From Plutella xylostella (taxonomy: Eukaryota; Arthropoda; Insecta; Lepidoptera; Plutellidae), in assembly GCF_932276165.1 (NCBI RefSeq), contig NC_064004.1:3172001-3236000 (forward strand): a stretch of DNA of 64,000 bases, read 5' to 3'. Under the pieces are notes generated by a model. The model saw only the letters and a program-made list of their open reading frames with translations, was not told the DNA's origin and searched no databases. The position numbers and the translations under genes are program-made. Below, piece by piece: positions 1-12,000 of the stretch (position 1 is its first letter; each line of letters starts with the position of its first letter).

Positions 1-2940
1 ACAGGTTTGTACTCTTTTATATTGGCTACTCAAAAAATTATCTTGGTTTTGCCAAACATTTTAATGGGTTTAAGTTTATTCTGCGAAATGAGTACTGGGT
101 TTTTGATCTTGCTACAGCGTAGGTATAAAATTATGATGCCGAGGTATATGGACGTGTGAATTTCTTTAGTTCCTTTGAAAACCTTCTTGTCAACTTCATT
201 CCTAATTACAATCACGTTATTGTTATGGGTGATTTTAACACATGTCTCCTTAAAAATGACAGCAGGTCGTCTTCTTTTAAGTCATTAGTTAGGTCTTGTA
301 ATATGGAAATCCTTCCCCTTAATGCAACACATCATTTCCCTGACTGTGTTCCGTCCCTTCTGGACCTAATTCTTGTTTCTTCGGGCCAACATGTTGCTAA
401 ACACGGGCAGTGTGCGGCGACAGGTTTCTCCTATCATGATCTCATATATTTATCTTACAAAATTCGCCCCCCTAAGGCTAAGCCAAGAACTCTTCTGCTG
501 CGTAGTTTTGGTGGAATGAACGTAGAAGACTTGCGGCGTGATGCAGGAAATACGGATTGGGCTCCTGTTCTTAATGCAACTTGTGTTGATGAACAGGTCA
601 CCTTGTTCAATTCCCTTCTCACCAAGCTGTATGACGTGCATGCGCCGTTGCGACTGATTAAAGTGAAACATCTTCCGGCGCCTTGGCTCACTGAGGAGAT
701 AAAAACTTTGATCCGTGTCAAGAATGCTGCCAAATCCAAGTACAAAGGTCGTTCTACTGAAGCTAATAAGGAGAAATACATTACTTTACGAAATCGCTGC
801 AACAAGGTGTGTAGGGATGCTCAACGCCGCCATATTCATCAATCAGTTGAAAATGGAGATCCAGCTAAAGTTTGGAAGTTCCTACGGTCATTGGGAGTCG
901 GCAAGTCACGTAATGATTCCATACCTAAAGATTTAGACATTGATTCATTGAACTCTCACTTCTCTTCGTCATCAGCCATTGACAGTGCTGTAAAAACTAG
1001 TACACTTAGTCGCCTCTCGGCTCTGCCTACTCCTGATTTTCCTCCCTTTTCTCTAAGCCAATTTACCGATTGTGATGTTAAAAAGATCATTCTTTCTATC
1101 GCTTCCAATGCAATCGGCACCGACAGTATAAGTCGAAACATGATAATACCTATTCTAGATATAATCCTTCCTATTATCACTCATATATTAAATTCCTCCG
1201 TATCTACTGGCATATTCCCATCGTCCTGGAAAGAGGCTGAAGTGGTTCCCCTCCCGAAAAAATCCAATCCCTCCTCATTTTCTGAATACCGTCCCATATC
1301 CATTCTACCGTTCCTATCCAAAGTCCTTGAACGCCTTGTCCATTACCAACTTTCCAATTTCCTTACCCATAACAACCTGATGAATCCTTTCCAGTCTGGC
1401 TTCCGTCCTGGCCATAGCACTGTAACAGCGCTTATAAAAATCACCGACGATATCCGCCAGAGTATGGATAAAGGCCAAATTACTATCCTTTCTTTATTAG
1501 ATTTCAGTAATGCCTTTAATACTGTTGATTTCGACATCCTACTTGGAATACTTCGATCGCTTAACATATCTCCAACGGTAATTGGCTGGTTTCGCAGTTA
1601 TCTGCATGGACGCCGGCAGCGTATACGCATTGAGGAGTCACATTCTCAGTGGTGTGATATCTCGGCCGGTGTTCCACAAGGCGGCGTGTTATCTCCTCTA
1701 CTCTTCGCAGTTTTTATAAACTCCATTTCTGAAAATATTTCTGCTTCCTATCACCTTTACGCAGACGATCTCCAAATCTATAAGCATGCTTCTCCTTCAG
1801 AGCTTCCTGAGGCTGTTGCATCAATCAACATAGATCTGAATGCAATATCAACCTGGAGTAAAAACCATGGGCTCAAAGTGAACCCTAACAAAACCCAAGT
1901 TATTCTCATAGGCAGTCCACGATTGATCTCCAACAATAATTTACAGCATATTCCCCCTGTATTATTCGATGGTGTCCATATTCCATTCAGTGATACAGTT
2001 AAAAACCTTGGCATATTAATGGATAAGTTTTTTACTTGGGGCCCTCAGATGGAGGCCGTTAGCCGGAAGATTTTTGCGTCAGCAGGTTCACTCAAAAGGT
2101 TGCGTAATTTTCTACCTACTTCCACCAAGATCGCGTTAGCACAATCACTTCTCCTCCCCGTTCTTGACTACGCCGATGCCAGCTATCCTGATCTCACCGA
2201 GGAGCAACTAAACAAACTTGAGCGTCTTCAAAACTTTTGTATACGGTTCATATTTGGCGTACGAAAATATGACCACATCTCCGAATACCGTACTAAACTC
2301 AAGTGGCTCCCAATTCGCCTTCGCCGGAATACCCACATTCTTTCACTTCTTTACTCTGTACTGTTCAATCCATGTACCCCAGCATACCTGAAGGAGCGTT
2401 TTGGGATGCGTTGCTCTACCCACAGCTGTACCCTTCGTTCATCGCAGAATCTCAGGCTGAATATTCCTGAACATAAAACGAAATTCTACAGCAAATCTTT
2501 TACTGTCCAGGCCGTATTGTTGTGGAATGATTTACCCACAGATATTAGACTTGCACCATCGCTTGCATCATTCAAAACTCTGCTGAATAAACATTATAAT
2601 AAATTATTATCCTTGCCAGAATAATATTTATTTATTATATATTTAATAGTATGTATATATATATTCAAGTATATAAGTATGTTTTATGTATTTTATATTA
2701 CCTATTACTAGGTATAGATTAGGTGTTATAATATTATTTTCAAGTATAAGTTATGTTTGTAATTTTTTTGCACTCTCCCCTTTTTCTTATGTATAATTTC
2801 TCTCCTCCGAGGTAGTCTGGAAGAAATTACTCTTAGTAATAAGGCCGCCAATTGTACCAACTATGTTGTGTATTTCCTCGTGTAATTTCTGTGTTTGTGT
2901 GCAATAAAGAATTATCTATCTATCTATGGACGATATATCC
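1..2940 (+). mobile_element. Non-LTR retrotransposon (CR1/Jockey-superfamily LINE), 5' incomplete
   Basis: The body is the endonuclease-reverse transcriptase frame at 156-2624. About 300 bp of AT-rich 3' UTR follows, with an AATAAA signal and a short (TATC)n tail at about 2915-2935. The upstream 1-155 is out of frame with the endonuclease, so the 5' part is degraded or lies outside the window. A related 3' end, with the same phrase about 'gataagaccgcc' and an ATCT tail, recurs at 7975-8120. The insertion ends 40 bp before PLCE exon 1 of this window. Clade assignment is by motif style only. Confidence 0.8.
156..2624 (+). CDS. LINE ORF2 fragment: endonuclease C-terminal part plus reverse transcriptase
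   Basis: An open frame of about 822 codons that enters without a credible ATG (position 156 is GTG), so it is a truncated ORF2. The AP-endonuclease block GDFNTC is near residue 25. The reverse transcriptase core follows, with YRPISILPFLSKVLE, the block GVPQGGVLSPLLF and the catalytic YADDLQ near residue 535. The C-terminal region is the cysteine-poor tail typical of CR1/Jockey-like elements (…WLPIRLRRNTHIL…). No stop or frameshift lies inside the RT, so the copy is fairly young, but without the endonuclease N terminus it cannot be autonomous. The product would nick target DNA and reverse-transcribe its own RNA. Confidence 0.85.
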   Translation: MNFFSSFENLLVNFIPNYNHVIVMGDFNTCLLKNDSRSSSFKSLVRSCNMEILPLNATHHFPDCVPSLLDLILVSSGQHVAKHGQCAATGFSYHDLIYLSYKIRPPKAKPRTLLLRSFGGMNVEDLRRDAGNTDWAPVLNATCVDEQVTLFNSLLTKLYDVHAPLRLIKVKHLPAPWLTEEIKTLIRVKNAAKSKYKGRSTEANKEKYITLRNRCNKVCRDAQRRHIHQSVENGDPAKVWKFLRSLGVGKSRNDSIPKDLDIDSLNSHFSSSSAIDSAVKTSTLSRLSALPTPDFPPFSLSQFTDCDVKKIILSIASNAIGTDSISRNMIIPILDIILPIITHILNSSVSTGIFPSSWKEAEVVPLPKKSNPSSFSEYRPISILPFLSKVLERLVHYQLSNFLTHNNLMNPFQSGFRPGHSTVTALIKITDDIRQSMDKGQITILSLLDFSNAFNTVDFDILLGILRSLNISPTVIGWFRSYLHGRRQRIRIEESHSQWCDISAGVPQGGVLSPLLFAVFINSISENISASYHLYADDLQIYKHASPSELPEAVASINIDLNAISTWSKNHGLKVNPNKTQVILIGSPRLISNNNLQHIPPVLFDGVHIPFSDTVKNLGILMDKFFTWGPQMEAVSRKIFASAGSLKRLRNFLPTSTKIALAQSLLLPVLDYADASYPDLTEEQLNKLERLQNFCIRFIFGVRKYDHISEYRTKLKWLPIRLRRNTHILSLLYSVLFNPCTPAYLKERFGMRCSTHSCTLRSSQNLRLNIPEHKTKFYSKSFTVQAVLLWNDLPTDIRLAPSLASFKTLLNKHYNKLLSLPE

Positions 2941-2974
2941 GTACATTATAAAATATATGATATATTTTTTACAG

Positions 2975-3073
2975 GCCTACTAACAAGAAACGGATCATTA
3001 GATTTGGAGCCACCGAGTGATAAGGCGGCAAGGAAAAAGGCTTTCGACTTACTAGCTGCCGCAGCTTTACCTG
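2975..3073 (+). CDS. PLCE1: PLCE exon (first in window): EF-hand-like region
   Basis: Enters with two bases of a split codon and then reads LLTRNGSLDL, which resembles the EF-hand-proximal segment of PLC-epsilon. Acceptor is a T-rich tract ending acag; donor is g|gtaagg. Window residues 1-33; leaves in phase 1. Confidence 0.85.
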
Positions 3074-6000
3074 GTAAGGAATTATTCCAATACCACATTA
3101 ATGTGAAAGCCGCCGCCAATTGGAAAAAAAAACTAACTTCCGTTTGAAAGGGTGTTTCCCAATACTGCCACGTGTCACGCCCTTTTCATGCTTATTAAAA
3201 TTTTGAACCTCTTAATAACCCGTGTCTAGAATGTAGAAGCTAATATCGTTTCCACAAGAAACGGCCGTTTTTAGCGTGTTTTACAAAACTTCTAACAAAA
3301 ATGTTGTTTGCAGGTGCCTGTCCAGATGTGGGTGGGCGAGTATTATCATTGCCGACGTTAGGCAAATTCTGTGAAACAAGACAAAACGAGCCAAAGACTG
3401 AACAACAACTAAAAGACATCATACAGGTAAACAACTTTGCAGATATGGAAATGTACTAAAATAGACTCTACGAAAACCTAAACCGAAGTTGATAAAAAAA
3501 GCATTCAAGTGAAAAAAAAATCGATAAAGTTTTTTGCTACAGTTTTCAATTTGTACATTTTCTACTTCAGATACTTACTTAATACTTTCCTTGTCGACTC
3601 AAGTTACTCGATAGGTGGTTCACTGGCGTTTGTAAGTATGCGTTCTATTAGGGTGGGTTGCATCAACATCCCGGTTATCGTAATAGTTAAGGTTAAACTT
3701 AGCAATGACAGAGTCGTTACAGTTAACATTTTACTGCAACGTGTTGCACCATCAAATCGTCGGTCATTGTTAATGTTATTAGGGTTGCTATTCGTTTGAG
3801 ACATAATTATCCCCAAAGTTATTGTGGGAAACGTTTTTATGTAAGGCAATACCAAATCTAGCTGTCGGACTGAAGCCGTCACAGAGTACATTGTAGCCGT
3901 CATTCTCTGTCAAAGCACTCAAAGTCAACATGTCATAGGAACTAAGTCTGTTGTTCCTCCAAATATTGACCAAAAGATTATCATCAATAAAACCCGCGAC
4001 AAAGTAGACTCTAATAAGCCTTTATTAAGAGCGGTGGTAGCTCAGTCGGGTAAGCGCCCGCTTCTCACGCCAGCGATGCGGGTTCGATCCTGGCGCTGAC
4101 ATGTACCAATGAGTTCTTTTAACATAAGTACAATGTATACCATCGCATTTACGGTGAGGAAAACATCGTGAGGAAACCTGCATATCTAGATTTAGCACAT
4201 CTAGATATGTGAACCCACCAACCCGCAGTGTACCAGCGTGGTGGAGAAATGGTCCAAGCTTTGGAAGGCAGTTTAGACCTTGGGGATATAGGCTTGGGCA
4301 CAAAGGTTCCATTCGAGAGAGCCAGGTGCAGGTACTTACACCCCCAGAGAATAGAATAGAATAGAAGCCTTTATTATTAATTATCTTATTAATTAATTCT
4401 TAACAAGTTGAAATAAAAACTAACGATGTAATCTATTAAAATAATTATTTATTGAGATCCTTCGATTATGCTCATCATTCCTGTTAACTGCACAGACAGA
4501 TTCCTCTTCATCAGATTATGAATCATCATAAAAAACCTAGCTGGTGGTACAGCACAGGGTCTCTATTTTGTTTACATAATATATTATGCAGCTATGCCGT
4601 AGCCACAATAATGGGCTGCACTCTTCTTAGTTCTGTCCTTATTTTCATTGATATATTTCTGTATTTGAGTGATTGCAAAATTTCTGAAAACAAGGTTATT
4701 CAATTAAAGAGTTACCTACGTGTTACTTTGATATTAGATTGCTGCGCTGGACCGGCAACCGGCAGGTAGCCGGTAGTGGCTGGATAAGGAAGGCCGAGGG
4801 CACAGTGTTGTTTCGCTCCTTGGAAGAGCCCATGGCTAGAAGTGGACGCTTATTTGGTGGTGAAGATGATCATTACACCTACAACATAATAATAGGTGCA
4901 CTTACTTCGTCGTTGGAGGCAGTAAGAAAGGTTCTAGTTTTAAAGCCAACACACGAGCCACATTTTTGAGACCTGGAACCTGCGAATCTATCAGTTCTCT
5001 GAAAGTACACCTTTCTCTTCATATTTCGTAAGTTCCGTACTTACTCCACCTCAATCTCAATTTCTGAGGAACTTGTTTCAAGCGCTATTTCACGTAGAAG
5101 CGACATGATAAGAATTATTTAATATTAATATTTGTACGTAATACTGTTACTTTGAGGTTATACAACGCGTTTGACAGCTACCTGACTTTAACAAAAGCAG
5201 TAACCGGCCAACATGGGGTGGTTATGGTTATCGTTAAAGTTATGACGTCATTTTAACCATAGTTGAATGGTGCAACCAATTTTTCGCTTAACCGATGCTT
5301 TGACAGAAGATTTGACGTTTGTAATTGTTAAAGTTAAATGGTGCAACGCAGCCTTAGTTTCTAACGTTACCGACAGGGCGCTGATCATGATGTTCCACAA
5401 ATTGCTATAAAATTACCAATCAACTAGAGTCGACAATATTCGTGATTCGCACACAGGCGTTTTCGACCTTTTTAACTTAGTTGTGGACGAAATTTCAGTA
5501 TATTTAAGTATAATTATTTATTTGTTTCCCTTTAGAGGCACGAGCCCGACCCGGCGTTGCGGGCGGAGGGGTGCTTGTCCTTTGAGGGCTTCGTGCGCTT
5601 CCTGACAGACAAAGACAACTATGCTTTCGTGCCGGAGCAGCGGAGAGCTACTAACCATAGTCGGTAAGTAATTTTGTTTAAAAAAAAACATGTCTATTTA
5701 ACACAATATGTAATGACAGTTAAAGCTCCCAAATAATAAACAACATTGGTGCCCTAGTCCCAGTTTCACCATACCGTGTTAGATTATAACAAGGGATTAG
5801 ATGTTGACTTTTGATACATCTGTCAAGAATTTAATATGGAGATGACGTATAAATGATGAGATTACAATGTAACAGGGGTGTTAATAATCTAACAGATTAT
5901 GATGAAACTAGGCAGCTCTCCTCTTTGCAGTTTAAATAAAGGAGTTTTAATATTTGTGGTGACCAATAAAGATATATTCTATTCTATTCTAAAGAAGGTC

Positions 6001-9000
6001 TACATGCCATGAATCCTGCGCCAATTAACAATACTAAAACCACGTCAATAACCACCACCATTCCTCTCCAAAGGAAAACCAACCCCATCCTAGAAGACGA
6101 GGAGCTATCATCACAAACGACCAGTACGACCAGCGATGCGGGCGGCCCCCTCAGCCAGTATTACATCGCGAGCAGCCATAATACCTACCTGACGGGACAT
6201 CAGCTGAAGGGCGAGTCTTCGGTCGAGCTGTATAGTCAGGTATGTAGTAGTATTTTATTTCTTGGGCTGCTTTCTTAGTAGGTAAACAGTTGCCAGCCGA
6301 CTGAGTTAGTGGCGTATCGGTTTAGTATGCCGAGTGTTCACAGTTTGCTAGTTTACTCGCGTCTAGTAACGAGTGAGCAGTTTGCCTATTAGGAACGCAG
6401 CCTTGATCTAATGGTAGGGGCTTTACGCAAAGATCCCACAAATTTTTCAGGCTACGACCATCGATTGGAGTTGCTAAATAAAATTTTGTTATGTTATTCT
6501 TGCTATATGTAACTCACTGCGATCGTGGTATCGCTTTTCCGACATCGGTCTAATAATTTTGGAACGTCATTTCAAAACTGGGCATATTAACATAAGAGAA
6601 TTAAAAAAACTTAAATACTTTAATATTTTTCGACACATTTATTCTTAATAAATCTTAACCTACCTTACGTAATACCTTAACTTACAAGCTTACAACACAG
6701 CATATTTCATTCAATTCGCGCCTATTCGCATACGCATACAGTATTTATTAAGGAAATAATAACTTTAAAGTCAGTAAATATAGTAGGTAGAAATACATAC
6801 GTCATGATAGATCTAGTGGGTGTTTCGTCTGAACCAGAATCTGGCTCTGTAATCGTCACTGCAAGTCAGGAAGGCTGGGGCGGTGCTCGAATGCACCATG
6901 TGTCTGTAACGACAAAAAGGCATTTTTATCACCAAGAACGACATTAACATAAATAAGAAACAATACGGGACCTAAACTTGTTCCTTGAGGAACACCTATT
7001 TTTACGAGGGTTTCCCGTGATTTTGTGTTGTTAATAAAATCTTTTTGTGGCTTTTATCCATATTTGATGCTATCAAATCCTTTGCCTTTGCTCTAATCCC
7101 ATAGGAACTAAGTTTTGAAATCAAAGTTTGGTGGTCAACGGAGTCGAATGCTTTTGACAGGTTACATAATACAGCAATAGCATCGCTCCCATACAGTCTA
7201 GTAAACTTTCAAACCTGCAATCCAATTACAAATCATTCCTGCACTACGCCTTATTCTAAAGGCAGACTAAGTCTCCCACGCGCACAGAGAGAGCTGTCCT
7301 GTGTATCTGTGTGTCTGTCTATGTCTCACCTGACTGGCCCGTTGTGTCCGAGCGACATGAGCTGGCAGCGGGCCGCGTTCCTCGCGTTCCAAGTGCACAG
7401 GGAGGTGGTGGCTTCATCAGGGAACATCACGTAGTCTTCTGTGTGGTTGAAGACAGCTTGCGCGTGGTGCTCTTGTTTACCTGTTTCCATGTAAACATTT
7501 GTAAAATTTTATCCATCGAAGTTTTGATTTGAAGATTCATAATAAAAATAAACATAGATTTGCTACGAAAATTGTCATTCGTAGATGATTTCTTAAATAC
7601 TACTCCCAATTCGAAAATGACCCACATATTCAAAATAATTATTTTTGTATTATAACATTCATCCATTGATGAGATGATTACAATACTGAGCTGACTCTTT
7701 GAACAGTTAAACAAAGTTATGGCAGCGGCCAAATGTAATCTACAGAATAGAATAGAATATAATTTACCTGTAGTGCCGGCCCCAGTGTACTGGATGAGAC
7801 ATCTGCTGCTCGCAATCTCCCACAGCTTGATCGAAGAGTCCATACCGGCAGTTAGTAGATACTGTAATATTACATAACATTTATTAACATTAAATTTATT
7901 ATTGGTAAAATATAACTAAATTTTAATATATTAATACGGACATATTTTTCATTGAGTTATGGTCCCCTCTTATCATATTATCTTCCGCACAGAAATAAAG
8001 GTAGAGAGAGATCACTTTTAGTGATAAGACCGCCTTTTGTACCGTAAATGAGTTGCAATTTTTTTAAACTTATTATTCATTGTTGGTGTACAAATAAAGT
8101 GTATTCTATCTATCTATCTAATACTGTTATTGACAGACGACCACATCCATTTGTTGGTTGGATGAAAAAATACCGACAGAGTTTTGTGGCACAAATTTCG
8201 GCCACGGCCACTACTGGGGTCTAGTACAGGTTTGACAGTTTTTCGAAAACTATAAAAGTTTACGTTTTCTCGCATACTAAGTGGCGCCTCTATGAAAACT
8301 ATCATGAAACTTTTGACAGATAATGTATGCATATGACAGGAGAAAACGTATTTTTTTCGTTTTTATAAATAGCAAAACCCGTACTAGAGGGGCTGATAGT
8401 GATGGTGATGCCATACCTTGCTGTTCCCAGTGAAGGTGACGGCGCAGACCGCGGCCCCGTCGTGCGCGTTGACCAGCGTGTTGAAGCAGCGGTTGGACAC
8501 GGTGTCCCACAGCTTGACGCAGCCGTCGGCGCTGCCGCTGGCAAAGTACTTGCCGTTGGGGGAGAACCTGATGAGAAAAAAACAAGGGGTAGTAATTAAT
8601 TGGTGGTTTTTGGCTTTTGGGGTGGGCTGGTCACTTTGGCTTGTGGGATTCGTTGCATTTTGCAAAACTCTAAAATGCAAAGTGAATACCAATTATTTAA
8701 TAAAATATCGTGTCCCATTGGTCTTCGAGGCCATTTTCATTCATTCAGAATGAACCTACAGCAGTCTCAGCTCTCTCACTTTTGTAACATCACTAAAATA
8801 CCTAGGTAATTATGTTGATTCAAGAAGCCATCGGATCGGCATCCTATAGATTGGCAAGTTGCTTGGCGACCCTCCTTGCGGGGTGAAAGACGCGGAGGGG
8901 ACGAGGTACCCAAGACGACAGCGGGTAGCGGGAGGGGTAGCGGTGAAGGGCAACGCGTGCACTGCATGTCATTGTTACGGCAGTCTCGGCCGCGCAGCCG

Positions 9001-12000
9001 AGGCGGCCACATGTCTTATATAGTCTGTCATAATTTGAGTGCGACCCACATGAGATCATTGATCCTGAGACCATTAGTCTTAGGATGAGTGTTGAGGCCT
9101 TTTTAATATTATCATTATATTATTATTAGGTATCTATAATTCGTCAACAAAATAACGTTAAAAACAACAAATCGTATAATGTCTCCATATAGGGGCTTCT
9201 TGTAGAACACTGAACAGCGTACCGGATCAGTCATGCTACGCGGCTAAAGGTTGGTACTGCGCAGTCAGATACGAAAAAGTAAACAACAAAGACGAAGGGT
9301 CCATATGACAGTGCGTCAGTTGTCAGTTCTTGTAACTAGGAAAGCAACCAAAATTTATGTGATTTAATGAAAGTAATTAATGAGCAAAACACAGACAAAA
9401 ATTACAAAATTGATGAAATTTTGAAAGAAAATTGTCATATCGTGCTTCGCCTACCCCCATACCACCTGGAATTAAATCCTATTGAACTTGTGTGGCGGTA
9501 CGTGAAAGGCGAGCTCGCAAGAACGTCGATTGACTCTAACTTAGATAAAGAGATAGAAGACTTAGGGCGTCTTGCACAACAAAGTTAAATAAAATTAAAT
9601 AGTTTGTCTCTTGCTCTGACAGTATAATGTCAGAGCAAGAGGTCATAGATTTAATTTTGATTAACTTTGTTGTGCAAGACACCCTTAGAGTTGCTTTTCT
9701 CTAATTATTCGCCTGAAAAGTGGAGAAATTGTGACGACCATGTCATAAAAAATTAAGACGAATATTATAAATCTGATAGAGTATTTGACGATGTATTGGA
9801 CAGGTATGTTATTGTTTATTTATAATTTAATGTAAATTAAACATAAAATATTATAGGTGTACACTGAACTAATATGACTGGCGTACTCTAGTACATTATA
9901 CTTCAAAGTAGGTATAATGTTTTTTGGTTTTTGTCTTAGATTTATAATTGAAGTTAATGGAAACGATGACGAAGATGAGGATGACGACGACGATGAACAA
10001 GTTCAAACAGAGAGTGAACATGAAAGTGACATGGAAATTGATTTATAAAATAAAACACTTTTACATAAATAAATTCAAATTGGTAGATATTCTGAAGGTA
10101 AACATCCCAATTTTAATGCCTTTAAACTATAAATTTTAAGCTAAATATGACATTTACGGGAACACTCATTGAATAAAATTTTACTTACGTCAGAAATAGT
10201 TACAAGCTATCGCGAGATTAATCCGGGCACACTTTTTTACGTGTGTAGCATGTCGTGCTACCTCGCCCCCGCCACTTCTTTCACCCCGCAAGGAGGGTCG
10301 CCAAGTAACTTGCCACATTATAGGTATACCTCTCGAACTTCTTTAGGACTATCTCACAGATAGAAAGAGACAGGTTAAAATAGGACAAAGCGTTAGTCAT
10401 TCTGCCGATTTTCTGAATGGCGTGCCGCAAGGCAGTGTTTTCGTACCTACATTGTTCGAAGTCGGTTAAAAATAAAAAAGCCGTCCTATTGCTTATAGCA
10501 CTCCTTTGCATGGAGGAGATAAAAAGGGGTAAAAAACCTCGACTAACTTGATGGAGTGCACCTGCTTCTTGTGGTGGTGGTCGGGGATGGGGCACACGAA
10601 GCACTGGCTGGTGGTGACGTCATACAGCCGGATCACCGGGTGCGTGGTCGTCGCTATGATGTGGTCCCCTAGCGGGAGACCAGGCTCCGAGGTTATTGTC
10701 ATTCATTCAGAATGAACCTACCTACATATACTCTTGTTCCAAGTAGTTATGTCAGGCATAGCACTCTCACTTTAGTACCATCACTAAAATACTTAATGAT
10801 GTCGATTCTGAAGGCACAAATTATCGAATCGGCATCAGAGGTATCTCTTTCTGCCGATGTTCTGTATGGCGTACCGCAGGGCAGTATTTTGGGACCTACA
10901 TTGTTCGAAGTCTAGTCTATTGCTTATAGCGATGTCCACCAAACAACCTTTGGATGGAGGAGATAAAAAAGAGTTAAAAAACCTGGACTAACTTGATGGA
11001 GTGCACCTGCTTCTTGTGGTGGTGGTCGGGGATGGGGCACACGAAGCACTGGCTGGTGGTGACGTCATACAGCCGAATCACCGGGTGCGTGGTGGTCGCT
11101 ATGATGTGGTCTCCTAGCGGTGGGCACGGCCCCGAGGCTATTGTCATTCATTCATTCAGAATGAACGAACCTACATGTGGACCCTTGTTCCTAGTAGCTA
11201 TTGCAGTCTTCACTTTAGTAACATCACTAAAATACCTAATGATGTCGATTCTGAAGGCACAAATGATCGAATCGGTATCCGAGGAATCTCTTTCTGCCGA
11301 TGTTTTGTATGGCGTACCGCAGGGCGGTGTCTTGGGGCCTACATTGTTCGACGTCAGTTAAAAATAAAATACGTCGTCCTATTGCTTGTAGCAATCCTTT
11401 GCATGTAGGAGATAAAAAGACGTAAAAAAGCCTTTACTAACTTGATGGAGTGCACCTGCTTCTTGTGGTGATGGTCGGGGATGGGGCACACGAAGCACTG
11501 GCTGGTGGTGACGTCATACAGCCGGATCACCGGGTGCGTAGTCGTCGCTATGATGTGATCTCCTAGCTAGCACCGAGGCTATTGTAATTCATTCAGAACG
11601 AACCTATATAATACCCTTGTTAAAATTAAAATAGGACAATGCGTTAGTCTTCCTACCGATGTTCTGTATAGCGTGCCACAGGGCATTGTTTTGGGACCTA
11701 CATTGTTTGACGTCGGTTTAAAATTATAAAAAGTACGAAGAGGCGGCGTCCTTTTGCTTATAGCAATTCTTAGCATGGAGGAGATAAAAAAAAGCTTCGA
11801 CTTACTTGATAGAGTGCACCTGCTTCTTGTGGTGGTGGTCGGGGATGGGGCACACGAAGCACTGGCTGGTGGTGACGTCATACAGCCGGATCACCGGGTG
11901 CGTGGTCGTCGCTATGATGTGGTCCCCTAGCGGGTGGAACGCCACGCAGAGAACCGGTTCTGAGTCCTGGGAGTGGAAAGGTTATTGCTGTTATGTAGAT

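Larger units (their letters stand above)
3605..5360. repeat. Possible arms of a degraded DNA element around a SINE
   Basis: Sequences about 3645-3790 and 5215-5356 share the phrase 'ttgcaccat' with runs of 'gttaaagttaa' and are roughly in inverted arrangement; the right end reads 'gcaacgcagccttag'. This looks like a decayed MITE whose interior holds the SINE (4030-4370) and an RTE scrap. The termini do not match well enough to draw exact borders. Confidence 0.3.
8849..10326 (+). mobile_element. Tc1/IS630-like DNA transposon remnant with ~60-bp terminal inverted repeats
   Basis: Left end 8849-8908 and right end about 10267-10326 are inverted copies, with the shared core GGCGACCCTCCTTGCGGGGT followed by GAAAGA and a GC-rich stretch. 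Between them is a broken transposase reading left to right. The element splits one of the CstF50 exon-7 duplication units: 'atcggcat' lies before it and 'ggtatacctctc' after it. The exact outer base and target duplication could not be fixed. Confidence 0.65.

Noticed and set aside
4030..4100. Possible tRNA gene with A and B boxes
   Set aside because: The homology continues well past the tRNA-like head into a body shared by four copies with an AGAAT tail, so it is a SINE.
10712..11361. Small frames containing GVPQG.LGPTLF
   Set aside because: A LINE fossil repeated with the CstF50 exon-7 units; too short and broken to be a gene.
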